From Pirellulaceae bacterium (GTDB taxonomy: Bacteria; Planctomycetota; Planctomycetia; Pirellulales; Pirellulaceae): a stretch of 64,000 bases of DNA. Position 1 is the first letter of the stretch. Every line of letters begins with the position of its first letter. The stretch is from NCBI GenBank assembly GCA_018402565.1, contig JAGYIQ010000005.1:468383-532382 (forward strand), in the 5' to 3' direction. Under the pieces are notes generated by a model that did no database searches, was not told the origin of the DNA, and was given only the letters and a program-made list of their open reading frames with translations. Made by a program: the position numbers and the translations under genes. This document shows, one piece after another, positions 1-9,007 of this stretch.

Positions 1-10
1 AGGAAGGATG

Positions 11-181
11 GGGAACACTAATCTCCGCTAATCAACACTTATCTGCGATAACCGAGAGTCTACCAAGGGGTGAAAGTTGGAAAGGCAGTAACTGGGAGCA
101 AGAAGACAAGACAAGACAGTGGAGATTAACAATTCTTGGTTGCTGGGGGATTAGTGCCGATTAGTGTCGATTAGTGTTCCC
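11..181. repeat. Short element bounded by a perfect 13-bp inverted repeat
   Basis: GGGAACACTAATC at 11-23 is exactly the reverse complement of GATTAGTGTTCCC at 169-181. Two further GATTAGTG copies lie just inside the right end (around 149-168). The element contains no gene and could be a small non-autonomous (MITE-like) element or a large hairpin. No target-site duplication could be judged because the left flank is cut by the window edge. Confidence 0.5.
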
Positions 182-517
182 GAAAAAACGACCATGGTGG
201 TCAAATGCCGGAGCGTGGCTCGTACTCGTAATCAATACCGATTTGACCGACGTTTTCAATCGACCGAATCGCATCGATGTGACCGTGGCTGCTCAAATTT
301 TGCCAGATGGTGGATTGCGATCGCCAGCCTTCCTGCGGTTGCGGCTTGAACCCCAGGCCCATAAACGAGTCCACCACCGCCATACCAATAAACATCTCGT
401 CCGATCTCATGATCCGCATCAGATCCTCGAGCGAGGGAGAGGTGCGGGCAGAGCCAACGCCTGGATTTTTGAACCGAGTTGTGGTCGAATGGCGGTGAGG
501 GTGCGAAGGAAGACAAG
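182..517. other. Leading stretch with no recognised gene
   Basis: I see no supported gene here. A 72-codon open frame on the minus strand (419 to 201) has protein-like composition but no recognisable motif and no clear ribosome site, so it is not called. The first recognised gene starts at 518. Confidence 0.4.
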
Positions 518-1336
518 ATGATAGAACCCAGCCTGACGATCAGTTTATTGCCGCCCAACCCCAAGGCCCCGTTTATTCTGGGACCTTCGTTGGCGGAATC
601 AATCACCACCGCCGCGGAGCTGGGCTACCCCGCGATCGAGCTGTTCCCACCGAACTTGGCGGCCGTCGATTTTGTGGAACTGGACCGGCTCTTACGCCGG
701 CACCAACTGCGGCTTTCGACCATCGGCACCGGCGGGGGCTGGGTCACGCGGCAATTGACCTTGATCGATCCGGACCCCCAAATCCGGCGGCAGGCGCGGG
801 ACTACATCGCGGAAGTGATTGAGCGGGCTGCCGCGCGGGGCGCGACGGCGATTATTGGCTCCATGCAGGGCCGTGTCGGCACGCGTGACCGGGCCGAGTG
901 CCTGTCGCTGCTGGGCGAGCAATTGACCGATTTGGCTCAGGTGGCGGCGACGTGTGGCAAGTCGCTCTTCTACGAGCCCTTGAATCGCTACGAGACGGAC
1001 TTGTTTAACGACCTGGATTCGACCACCGCCTTTCTGGCGAATGGCTTGCCCAGCAATTTGCAGATTTTGGCCGATTTTTTTCATATGAACATCGAAGAGG
1101 CGGATCCGGCAGCCGCGCTCCGCCGCTGTGGACAGCGGGTGGGCCACGTGCATTTTGTGGACTCGAATCGCCAAGTGCCGGGCTACGGGCACACCGACTT
1201 TGCACCCTTGGCAGCGGCCTTGACCCAGATAGACTACGCGGGCTACTTGGCGATCGAGGCCTTTCCGCTGCCGGACCCCCTGACAGCGGCCCGCCAGGCC
1301 CTGTCGGCCTTTCATACCCTCTTTCCCCAAAAGTGA
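518..1336 (+). CDS. Sugar phosphate isomerase/epimerase (xylose isomerase-like TIM barrel)
   Basis: A 272-residue protein of the AP-endonuclease-2/xylose-isomerase-like TIM barrel family. The four expected metal-site segments occur in order: YEPLNRYE, ADFFHMNIEE, GHVHFVDS and AIEAFPLP, giving Glu, Asp/His, His and Glu ligands. Length is typical of the family. The ATG at 518 is preceded by AAGGAAGAC and is preferred over an in-frame start 39 bases earlier. The threonine dehydratase gene starts 9 bases after the stop, so the two are probably co-transcribed. The exact sugar substrate cannot be told from sequence; these enzymes usually act in cytoplasmic sugar or inositol catabolism. Confidence 0.85.
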   Translation: MIEPSLTISLLPPNPKAPFILGPSLAESITTAAELGYPAIELFPPNLAAVDFVELDRLLRRHQLRLSTIGTGGGWVTRQLTLIDPDPQIRRQARDYIAEVIERAAARGATAIIGSMQGRVGTRDRAECLSLLGEQLTDLAQVAATCGKSLFYEPLNRYETDLFNDLDSTTAFLANGLPSNLQILADFFHMNIEEADPAAALRRCGQRVGHVHFVDSNRQVPGYGHTDFAPLAAALTQIDYAGYLAIEAFPLPDPLTAARQALSAFHTLFPQK

Positions 1337-1345
1337 TGGACGTCG

Positions 1346-2401
1346 ATGGCCTGGTTGCCCCTGGAACCGAGCGATTCTCCCCCGGCCGCGGAATTCTCAC
1401 GCGAGGCCATTCTGGCGGCCGGCCAGCGTTTCGCGGGGCGAATTCATCGCACGCCCGTCTTACAAAGCCGCTGGCTCAATCAGCAATTGGGGTGCGAGGT
1501 CTGGTTCAAGTGCGAACACTTCCAACGTGGGGGGGCCTTCAAGATTCGCGGGGCGACGAATGCCCTGCTGCAATTGACTCCCGCACAAGCGGCCCGCGGT
1601 GTGGTGACCCACAGTTCCGGCAACCATGCCCAAGCCTTGGCCTTGGCCGCGCAGATGGGCGGCATCGAATGTACGGTGGTCATGCCGGAGAATTCGCCGG
1701 CCGTGAAGATGCAGGCCACGCGCGACCGGGGCGCCCGCGTCGTGCTGTGTCCGCCCACGCAAGCGGATCGGATCGCCACCACCCAGGCGATCATGCAGGA
1801 GACCGGGGCCACGTTGATCCATCCGTTTGATGACCCGCGGATCATCCTGGGCCAGGCCACGGCGGCGTGGGAGCTATTGGAAGAGGTGCCCGACTTGGAC
1901 GCGATTTGGGCTCCGGTCGGCGGCGGTGGGTTGCTGGCGGGGACCTGCCTGAGCGCGGCCTGGTTTGATCCGGCCCGCCGCATCCCGGTCTATGGAGCGG
2001 AACCGGCCGGAGCCGACGACAGCTACCGCAGTCTGCAAAGCGGCCAGTTGGTGACGCAGCAACAGCCGCAAACCATCGCCGACGGACTGTTGACCACGCT
2101 GGGGCAGTGGACTTGGCCAATCTTGCGGCAGCAGCTCCAGGGGTTGGTCACGGTCAGTGACGACGAGATCCAAGCAGCCATGCAAATCTTCTGGGAGCGA
2201 TTGAAGTGGGTGGTGGAACCCAGCGGCGCGGTGTCGCTGGCTGCGCTCCGGCAGTGGCTGGCAGACGTCGACCCAGCGACCGACTCAGCGACCGAGCCGA
2301 CGGCGGGCGCGAACCGCCCGCGGAAGATCGGCGTGATCATCTCGGGGGGCAACCGCGACTTCAGCCCCGTGCCGGTCCCGAATCCAGTCCCGGGCCGCTG
2401 A
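1346..2401 (+). CDS. Threonine/serine dehydratase, PLP-dependent, without ACT domain
   Basis: A 351-residue fold-type II PLP enzyme. Lys66 in GGAFKIRGA is the expected Schiff-base lysine, SSGNHAQA (about 90-97) is the substrate loop, and VGGGGLLAG is the glycine-rich phosphate-binding turn. Near the C terminus IISGGNRD matches the usual end of catabolic threonine dehydratases. There is no regulatory ACT-like domain, so it resembles short catabolic (TdcB-like) enzymes or serine racemases rather than full-length biosynthetic IlvA. The reaction expected is threonine to 2-oxobutanoate and ammonia. It follows the isomerase gene closely and ends 14 bases from the convergent murB gene. Confidence 0.88.
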   Translation: MAWLPLEPSDSPPAAEFSREAILAAGQRFAGRIHRTPVLQSRWLNQQLGCEVWFKCEHFQRGGAFKIRGATNALLQLTPAQAARGVVTHSSGNHAQALALAAQMGGIECTVVMPENSPAVKMQATRDRGARVVLCPPTQADRIATTQAIMQETGATLIHPFDDPRIILGQATAAWELLEEVPDLDAIWAPVGGGGLLAGTCLSAAWFDPARRIPVYGAEPAGADDSYRSLQSGQLVTQQQPQTIADGLLTTLGQWTWPILRQQLQGLVTVSDDEIQAAMQIFWERLKWVVEPSGAVSLAALRQWLADVDPATDSATEPTAGANRPRKIGVIISGGNRDFSPVPVPNPVPGR

Positions 2402-2415
2402 CCGAGGGCCGGGCG

Positions 2416-3294
2416 TTACCACACATCGACGGACAGTTCGAGTTCGATGCCGGAGCGGTCCAGGACCTGTTGTTTGACCATTTGGACCAGTTGCAGGAAG
2501 TGGTCGCTGGTGGCGCCGGGTCGGGCGACGAAGAAGTTGGGATCGCGATCGGAGACCTCGATGCCGCCCGATTTGAGGCCTTGGATGCCGGCTTTGGTGA
2601 GGACTTGAGTGGCGGTAGCGCCGCCTTGGTCCTTGAACACGTAGGCACAGGGTTCATCCAGCAGCGGTTGCTTGGACTTGCGGACGATCCACAGCTTTTG
2701 CATGCGGCGGACGACCGCTTCGCTGGAGTCCCGTTCGAACTCGAACACGGCCGACACGATCGCCAGTTCGTTGAGGCTGCTTTGGCGGTAGCTGAAGTTC
2801 ATTTGATCGCGGCTGCGTGTCAGGATTTCACCGGCCGCGGTGAGGACCGTGGCCTGTTGGACCCAGGCGCCGATGTTGCCGCCGACGGTCGACGTGTTGA
2901 CATGCAGAGCGCCGCCGACGGTACCGGGGATGCCCACCAATTGCTCGGGGCCCTTGAAGCCCTCGCGGGCGGCCACGGAGACAAAATGCGCCAGCTTCAC
3001 GCCGCCGCCGGCCGTCAGACGCTGGCCGTCGACGGAGGTGCCGGTGAACTCCGGCGCCGAGAGCTGGATGACCAAGCCGGGGAAGCCGGCCGAGGGGATC
3101 AGGACGTTGGCCCCATCGCCTAGGACTTTGACCGGCAGACCCGCCTGCCGCGCTCGCCCGACTACGGCGATCAGCTCCGCGGAACAGGTGGGAACCGCCA
3201 GAAACGCGGTGGGTCCACCCAATCGCAGGGAGTTGAACGGCCCCAGCGGGACGTCGGTCTGCACAATATGGTCTAGTCCGTCGAACGGGCTCAT
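2416..3294 (-). CDS. murB: UDP-N-acetylenolpyruvoylglucosamine reductase-like (MurB), altered active-site position
   Basis: A FAD-dependent MurB-like protein for the second committed step of peptidoglycan precursor synthesis. SLRLGGPTAFL near the N terminus and VGIPGTVGGALHVN are the FAD-binding segments; the C-terminal GGIEVSDRDPNFF and a final GIELELSV segment match the family. The start at 3294 places the conserved VPLGPFNSLRLGG at the usual distance; an ATG at 3357 is possible, and any longer frame would run into repeat DNA at 3460-3690. Oddity: the usual SAGSxFKNP block, whose last Ser is the proton donor, reads PCAYVFKDQ, so Tyr stands where Ser (sometimes Cys) is expected. Convergent with the dehydratase gene. 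Confidence 0.82.
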   Translation of the reverse strand: MSPFDGLDHIVQTDVPLGPFNSLRLGGPTAFLAVPTCSAELIAVVGRARQAGLPVKVLGDGANVLIPSAGFPGLVIQLSAPEFTGTSVDGQRLTAGGGVKLAHFVSVAAREGFKGPEQLVGIPGTVGGALHVNTSTVGGNIGAWVQQATVLTAAGEILTRSRDQMNFSYRQSSLNELAIVSAVFEFERDSSEAVVRRMQKLWIVRKSKQPLLDEPCAYVFKDQGGATATQVLTKAGIQGLKSGGIEVSDRDPNFFVARPGATSDHFLQLVQMVKQQVLDRSGIELELSVDVW

Positions 3295-3459
3295 GGTCGG
3301 TCCAGGGGATTCAGGAAGTTTTGCGGTCGCCGAGTTTCGGCCAACATTGATGTTCATCTTAACCGGTTGGGTCGGGGTGGCAAAGGCAGCAGGCCGCGGG
3401 GGGGTTGGGCTGCCGACCGGTCGGTTAGTGGTTGACTTTTCCCCGTCGGGGAAACACCA

Positions 3460-3558
3460 TAGGGTTGTTGATTTCCCCCGAACATCAAGCAAATCCGTTG
3501 TCTGAGTCAAGGAGATCCCGTGAAAACACGGCGTTTCCTTGTCAATCGAAACGGTTGA
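3460..3558. repeat. Inverted partial copy of the TIR repeat family
   Basis: Segments such as GAAAACACGGCGTTTCC and GTCAATCGAAACGGTTGAGG are the reverse complement of the ~98-bp units at 23132-23425. It abuts the complete element at 3559 head to head and lies just upstream of murB. Non-coding. Confidence 0.6.
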
Positions 3559-3687
3559 GGGCTTGTTGATTTTTCCGTAGCGGAATGCGTCAAGCATTTC
3601 GATTGACGGGAAAACGCCGTATTTTCGCCGGATTTCATCGAATCGGGCGACAATTTCGCGTGAGAGTCTGGAAAAATCAACAAGCCC
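3559..3687. repeat. Small element with perfect 18-bp terminal inverted repeats
   Basis: GGGCTTGTTGATTTTTCC at 3559-3576 is exactly repeated in reverse complement at 3670-3687. The 129-bp body has no gene. The same family occurs as arrays at 22969-23425 and 44881-45575. Further fragments (GTTCCGCTAGGGAAAAATCAACCAGCC-like) follow to about 3721. It behaves like a MITE or REP-type element. Confidence 0.75.
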
Positions 3688-3953
3688 TTAACGCGTTCCG
3701 CTAGGGAAAAATCAACCAGCCAAATCGGGAATCAGGGTGGGAAAGAATTCCCTTGTCCTGGCAACCGTTGGGCAGAACCGAGCCTGGCCCCAGGTCACGT
3801 GGCGAGTCGCTGGTCGGGTCCCTGGGGGACCGGTGTTTGGGTTGCCTCGAGCGGCCGTTTGCGGGGCAGGTACCGACTGGACGCTCGATCCTCCCGCCTT
3901 CCCTCCCGCCTTCCCTCCCGCCTTCCTTCCTCACAGACAGACGACTGCCATCA

Positions 3954-5405
3954 ATGCCCTCTCCGCTACTGCATTGTTTTACGATTCTGATCTGCCTGTC
4001 GTCCTGTTGTGGGCTCCCTGACGTCCTGTTGGCCCAGGGGCCGACGGACCCGGCCCCGGTGCGAGCGACGGTGATTCGCCGGCAAGTGGTATCGGCGGAG
4101 CGGTCGTTTGTGGGGACGGCGACGCCGATCCGCCAGGCCATGATCGGCAGCGCGGTCGAGGGGCGTGTGAGCGAAGTCTTTGTGGAGGAGGGCGATGTGA
4201 TTCGCCCGGAGGTGGAGACCAGCGAGGGCTTGGCCAGTTTTGAGGAGGCGGGGGTGCCGCTGATTCAGTTACGGACGGCCACGATCGACATTGAATTGGA
4301 GGCGGCGCGGTCCGAGTTGGCCTTGCGTATGGCATTGCAGCAGGAGTTGCAAGTCTCGCTGCCGGCCGACTTGGAGTTGGCTCGGGCGACTTTGGCGGCG
4401 GCCGAGGCTCGATTGCAGTTTGCCAACGCCGAGTGGGAGCGGGGTCAGAGCTTGGCCACCAATTCGCGGGGCTTGTCGCAGAGCGAGTTGGATCAGTTGC
4501 GGAGCACGCGGGATGCGGCCGTGCAGGACTCGGCGGCGGCGCGGGCCACGGTCAACAAATTGGAGGCCTCCCAGCAAGCGAGGTTGGCCCAAGTGGCTGC
4601 GCAGGTCCACAACCAACGGGAAGCGATTCGACTGTTGGAGGATCGGCGGAATAAGTACACGGTGCGGGCCCCGTTCGAAGGCGTCGTCGCCCAACGCGTG
4701 GCCGAGGTTGGCCAGTGGATCACGACGGGTGCGGACGTGGCGCAGGTGGTCCAGATGAACCCAATGGACGTCGTGATCATGGTGCCCCAGGGGATGTTGG
4801 GCGAATTCCAGTATTCATTGCGGGCGGCTCGGACGGCCGGCTCGATGGCGACCGAAACCGCTTCAGGGCAAGCAATGCCCGAGCCGGCTGCGGAGCGACG
4901 TTTGCCGGCGACGATAGCGATCGATGGACAACCGGAAGCGCTGGTCGGACATGTTCAGGCCCTGGTGCCGTCAGCTGATCTGTTGTCGCGTTCCTTTCCC
5001 GTCAAGATCCGTGTGCAGAATCCCCTGACCGATTTGGGTTATCAGCTGAATCCCGGAATGTTGGTCAAAGTCCAGATCACGGTGGGCCAGGTCTCGCCGC
5101 GGTTGATGGTGCATAAAGACGCGTTGGTTTTGAACAGCAGTGGCAAGTCCCTGATGGTGATCGATCGCAGCGTCGACCCACCCGTGGCCCGATCGGTCCG
5201 GGTGGAATTGGGCACGCCGGACGGCAGTCTGGTTGAAGTCATTGGCGACATCCGGGACCAGGACTGGGTGGTGATCGAGGGCAACGAGCGGCTGCGGACG
5301 GGCAACCCGGTCAAAGTGATCAATCAGGACACGCTGTTGCCGCCAGCGACGCCCCCGACCGCCGTGCAGGTGTCGCCCGTCGCGACGTCGGGGGATAGCG
5401 AGTAA
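3954..5405 (+). CDS. RND efflux periplasmic adaptor (membrane fusion protein)
   Basis: A 483-residue HlyD/AcrA-type adaptor with a Sec signal ending near LLAQG. The front biotinyl-lipoyl half (IGSAVEGRVSEVFVEEGD) is followed by a long alpha-hairpin rich in Ala, Glu and Leu (about residues 90-210) and the returning lipoyl half (VRAPFEGVVAQRVAEVGQWI); the beta-barrel and membrane-proximal parts complete it. The ATG at 3954 is chosen because the signal peptide starts there; the longer in-frame extension upstream crosses an 11-12 bp CCCTCCCGCCTT repeat. The pump gene begins 2 bases after the stop, so the two form an operon exporting an unknown compound. Confidence 0.88.
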   Translation: MPSPLLHCFTILICLSSCCGLPDVLLAQGPTDPAPVRATVIRRQVVSAERSFVGTATPIRQAMIGSAVEGRVSEVFVEEGDVIRPEVETSEGLASFEEAGVPLIQLRTATIDIELEAARSELALRMALQQELQVSLPADLELARATLAAAEARLQFANAEWERGQSLATNSRGLSQSELDQLRSTRDAAVQDSAAARATVNKLEASQQARLAQVAAQVHNQREAIRLLEDRRNKYTVRAPFEGVVAQRVAEVGQWITTGADVAQVVQMNPMDVVIMVPQGMLGEFQYSLRAARTAGSMATETASGQAMPEPAAERRLPATIAIDGQPEALVGHVQALVPSADLLSRSFPVKIRVQNPLTDLGYQLNPGMLVKVQITVGQVSPRLMVHKDALVLNSSGKSLMVIDRSVDPPVARSVRVELGTPDGSLVEVIGDIRDQDWVVIEGNERLRTGNPVKVINQDTLLPPATPPTAVQVSPVATSGDSE

Positions 5406-5407
5406 CC

Positions 5408-8400
5408 ATGCATCCCATCGCAGCGGTCATAGAAAATCCGGTCAAGGTCTCGGTGGGCGTGATCTTGGTTGTCTTGTTTGGCATCATCGCGATGTGGATC
5501 ATGCCGATCCAGTTATCGCCGGATGTGGAGTTGCCGGTGGTGTCGGTCACGACCCAGTGGCCCGGCGCCAGCCCATTAGAAATCGAAAAAGAGATCGTTC
5601 AGGCTCAAGAAGAGCAACTGCAAAACGTCGAAGGTGTGGTCAAGATCAGCAGCGAATGCCGCGAGTCGCAAGGGACCATCACCCTGGAGTTTGGTGTCGG
5701 CACCAACCTGCAAGAGGCCGTGCTGAAGGTCAACTCGCAACTCCAGCAGGTCCGCAACTACCCATTGGATGCGGAGCGGCCTGTCATTCGGACCGCGGAT
5801 AACACGCGGAGCCAGATCGCGTGGTTCGTGTTGATGGCCCTGCCGCCGGACGATCAATTGTTGCGTGATTACGCGACGGCCAACCCTGCCGCGGCAGCTG
5901 ATGTCGAGCACGTGTTTCAGTCGCGGAGCCCTGGGCTGAAGAATTTTCGCATCCGCGAATTTGTCGCCAAGTATCCGGACGCGGAAGCGCTCCTGCCGCC
6001 TGACTTGGACATTCCCTCGTATCGGAAATTTGCCGAAGACTTCATCAAGTCCGAGTTCGAGCGGGTGCCCGGTGTGGCTGGCGTCGATGTGTTTGGCGGG
6101 CGCCCGCCTCAGATGCAAGTGATTGTGAACGCGGAGAAATTGGCGGCGCGTGGCCTGACGATGGCGGATGTCCGCGATGCTCTCAACTCCGACAACAGCG
6201 ACATCTCGGGCGGCAAATTCTATGAGGGCAAACGCGGCTGGACGGTCCGCACGTTGGGCGAGTACCGCAGCGAAGAGCAGATCGGTTCGCAGATCATTCG
6301 CAGTGGTGGCACGGGCCCCGGCGTCTACTTGCGCGATGTGGCGGAGATCCGCTTGGATTACGGTCGCCCGACCGGATTTGTGCGGCGGTTTGGGATTTCG
6401 AATCTCTCGATTGGCGCCCAGCGACAGACGGGCGCCAACGTGATGGACGTCATGCAGCAATTGCAGTCGGCCGCCGAGCGACTGAATGAGACTCGGCTCA
6501 AGCGGGAAGGCTTGGTCTTGAGCCAAGTTTACGATGAGACCGAGTACATCACCTCCTCGATCGGTCTGGTGAACCAGAACATCATGTTGGGCAGTGCCTT
6601 GACGATCATCATCATGATCCTATTCCTGCATGTCACGACCCGCGCTCTGCTGGTGGTGCCACTCCTGGCGATCAGTTCCGCCTTGGCCGTGTGGCTGTCG
6701 CCGTGGTTTTTTGTGTTGACTTTGGCCATCATCTTGGTCGCGGGCGTTTGGTTCGCGCGGGGGGCCTTGGTGGTCGCGATCGCGATCCCGACCAGCATTG
6801 TCGGTACGTTTTTGATTCTGAACTTTCTGGGTCGCTCGTTGAATGTCATCAGTCTGGCGGGCTTGGCCTTTGCGGTCGGGATGTTGGTGGACAACGCAGT
6901 GGTGGTGTTGGAGAACGTGTACCGCTACCACCAAAAGGGCGAGCCGGCCTTCCGCGCGGCGAGGTTGGCGGCGATCGAGGTCTGGGGCGCGGTATTGGCT
7001 TCGACGCTCACCACCCTGTTTGTATTTTTGCCGGTTTTGTTTCTGCAAGATGAAATTGGGCAGCTGTTTGCCGACATTGCTCTGGCCATCAGTGCGGCCG
7101 TGGGCCTGAGCCTGTTGGTCAGCGTGTTGGTGATCCCGACCGCGGCGGCTCGTATCTTGGCGGACAAGCCAGCCACGGGTACGGCACGAGTGGATTCCGA
7201 ACTGGCTGGAGTAGGGGCCTCTGCAGATCAGGACTGGGCGGGGCGCGTCAATGCGATCGGTTCTCGCTTCACCGATTGGGTGTGCAATATCAATGCCTGG
7301 ATCCAAGTCACAACGGCTCGTCGGATCGGCGTGGTCCTGTCTTTGTTGTTCCTGTCGGTCGGGACGGCCTACGTGTTGTTGCCGGAGATGGAGTACCTGC
7401 CGGAGGGCAATCGCAACCTGATCCGCGGTTTCCTCAGTCCACCGCCGGGTTACAACGTGGAAAAAATGGCAGAAATGGGCCAACGCGTGGAGGAGAAGCT
7501 GCGGCCTAACTGGGATTTCAACAATGCCGACTTGGCGGGCAAGCCGCCCGGGTTTGTCGGTATCGACGACTTCTTTTACGTGGCCAACGACAACAGCGTA
7601 TTCATGGGATTGCGGGCCCACGACGGCAACATTGCTCATGCCATGATTCCCATGATTCGCGAGCAATTTAAGGAAGAGTTTCCCGGGACGTTTTTTAATG
7701 TATCGCAGACCAGCCTGTTTGGGCGCGGCCTGTCCGGTGGCCGCAGCATCGACATTGAGATCGTCGGCCCCGACCTGGAAAAGCTGGTGATGATCGGCGG
7801 CAAGATCTTGGGTCAAGTGCGACAGCAGTTCCCCGAGACAACTCAAGTACGTCCGCGGCCCAGCTTGGACTTGGCCAATCCAGAACTGCACGTCGTCCGC
7901 AAGCCCGAACAGGGCTCGGAACTGGGGATCAGCAATGTGGAGCTGGGCTTTGTCGTCAGCACCTTGGTGGATGGGGCCTACATCGCAGATTACTTCCATG
8001 AAGGCGAGAAGCTGGACATGGTGTTGCGGGGCAACGACTCTTACACGGGCTATTCGCAGGACTTGGCCAGCCAATACATCGCCACGCGGAACGCGCGAAC
8101 GCCGGTGCGTCTGGACGCGTTGGCTGACGTCAAACTGTCGGCGGGCCCGGATCAGATCTTGCGCCGCGAACGCCAGCGGGCCGTGACGATCGAGGTCACT
8201 CCTTCTCCAGAGATTCCGCTGGAAGCCGCCATTCGACGTTTGCGGGATGACATTATCCTGCCCCTGGAACAGGACGGGACGATTACGACCGAGTATCAGG
8301 TCAACTTGAGCGGCACAGCCGATAAATTGGTGCAGACTTGGAGCGCCCTGCGGTGGAACTTCCTCCTGGCATTGCTGATTACCTACTTATTGATGGCGGC

Positions 8401-8962
8401 CTTGTTTGAGTCCTGGCTCTACCCGCTGGTGATTATCGTCAGCGTGCCGCTGGGGGCGGTTGGGGGTATCATCGGCCTGCGACTGTTGGGCGGGTATCTG
8501 TACCTGATCGGCGGTCGGCCGCAGGCCTTGGATGTGCTGACGATGTTGGGGTTTGTGATCCTGATTGGCACGGTCGTGAACAATGCCATTCTGCTGGTGC
8601 ACCAATCGTTGAACTTGATGCGACTTGAACAGAAGAGTTCGGTCGACGCCATCTTGGAATCGATCCGCACCCGCATTCGGCCCATTTTCATGACGACGCT
8701 TACGACGGTCTTCGGCCTGGCGCCGTTGGTGTTCTTCCCGGGCGCGGGCAGTGAACTGTATCGCGGGATTGGCAGCGTGATTTTTGGCGGCCTGATCGTC
8801 TCGACCGTGTTTACCCTGGTGATGATCCCCTCGTTATTCAGTCTGGTGATTGACCTGAAAACTTGGGTCGCCGATACTCGAGCTTCCCTGGAACGTCAGA
8901 CCACGGCCACGGGGCTGCCCGCGGAACTGACCACCGAACTGGCTCGCCAGTCGGCCCTTTAA
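5408..8962 (+). CDS. RND family inner-membrane efflux permease
   Basis: An 1184-residue AcrB-like proton/drug antiporter. It opens with the usual amphipathic helix and first membrane span (VSVGVILVVLFGIIAM). GMLVDNAVVVLENV is the fourth-span signature; its first Asp is kept and the second is Asn, as in many HAE-type pumps. The second membrane half contains LMAALFESWLYPLVIIVSVPLGAVGG and GTVVNNAILLVH. At about 140 residues longer than AcrB, part of the extra length is an additional hydrophobic stretch (about residues 410-450) before the normal third span. It pairs with the adaptor immediately upstream; no outer-membrane factor gene is adjacent. Confidence 0.92.
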   Translation: MHPIAAVIENPVKVSVGVILVVLFGIIAMWIMPIQLSPDVELPVVSVTTQWPGASPLEIEKEIVQAQEEQLQNVEGVVKISSECRESQGTITLEFGVGTNLQEAVLKVNSQLQQVRNYPLDAERPVIRTADNTRSQIAWFVLMALPPDDQLLRDYATANPAAAADVEHVFQSRSPGLKNFRIREFVAKYPDAEALLPPDLDIPSYRKFAEDFIKSEFERVPGVAGVDVFGGRPPQMQVIVNAEKLAARGLTMADVRDALNSDNSDISGGKFYEGKRGWTVRTLGEYRSEEQIGSQIIRSGGTGPGVYLRDVAEIRLDYGRPTGFVRRFGISNLSIGAQRQTGANVMDVMQQLQSAAERLNETRLKREGLVLSQVYDETEYITSSIGLVNQNIMLGSALTIIIMILFLHVTTRALLVVPLLAISSALAVWLSPWFFVLTLAIILVAGVWFARGALVVAIAIPTSIVGTFLILNFLGRSLNVISLAGLAFAVGMLVDNAVVVLENVYRYHQKGEPAFRAARLAAIEVWGAVLASTLTTLFVFLPVLFLQDEIGQLFADIALAISAAVGLSLLVSVLVIPTAAARILADKPATGTARVDSELAGVGASADQDWAGRVNAIGSRFTDWVCNINAWIQVTTARRIGVVLSLLFLSVGTAYVLLPEMEYLPEGNRNLIRGFLSPPPGYNVEKMAEMGQRVEEKLRPNWDFNNADLAGKPPGFVGIDDFFYVANDNSVFMGLRAHDGNIAHAMIPMIREQFKEEFPGTFFNVSQTSLFGRGLSGGRSIDIEIVGPDLEKLVMIGGKILGQVRQQFPETTQVRPRPSLDLANPELHVVRKPEQGSELGISNVELGFVVSTLVDGAYIADYFHEGEKLDMVLRGNDSYTGYSQDLASQYIATRNARTPVRLDALADVKLSAGPDQILRRERQRAVTIEVTPSPEIPLEAAIRRLRDDIILPLEQDGTITTEYQVNLSGTADKLVQTWSALRWNFLLALLITYLLMAALFESWLYPLVIIVSVPLGAVGGIIGLRLLGGYLYLIGGRPQALDVLTMLGFVILIGTVVNNAILLVHQSLNLMRLEQKSSVDAILESIRTRIRPIFMTTLTTVFGLAPLVFFPGAGSELYRGIGSVIFGGLIVSTVFTLVMIPSLFSLVIDLKTWVADTRASLERQTTATGLPAELTTELARQSAL

Positions 8963-9007
8963 CCCTGATTAGCACCTGCCCTTCGGCTAGCGAGGACGAC
9001 TGCACCC

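Noticed and set aside
2206..3123. A 305-codon plus-strand frame opposite murB
   Set aside because: Antisense of a recognised gene in GC-rich DNA; the composition is not protein-like.
3295..3597. N-terminal extension of MurB by up to 100 residues
   Set aside because: It translates repeat DNA (3460-3597) and lacks similarity to the family.
6620..8074. A 484-codon minus-strand frame opposite the RND permease
   Set aside because: A high-GC shadow, rich in Arg, His and Gln, with no motif; the plus-strand frame is a clear RND pump.
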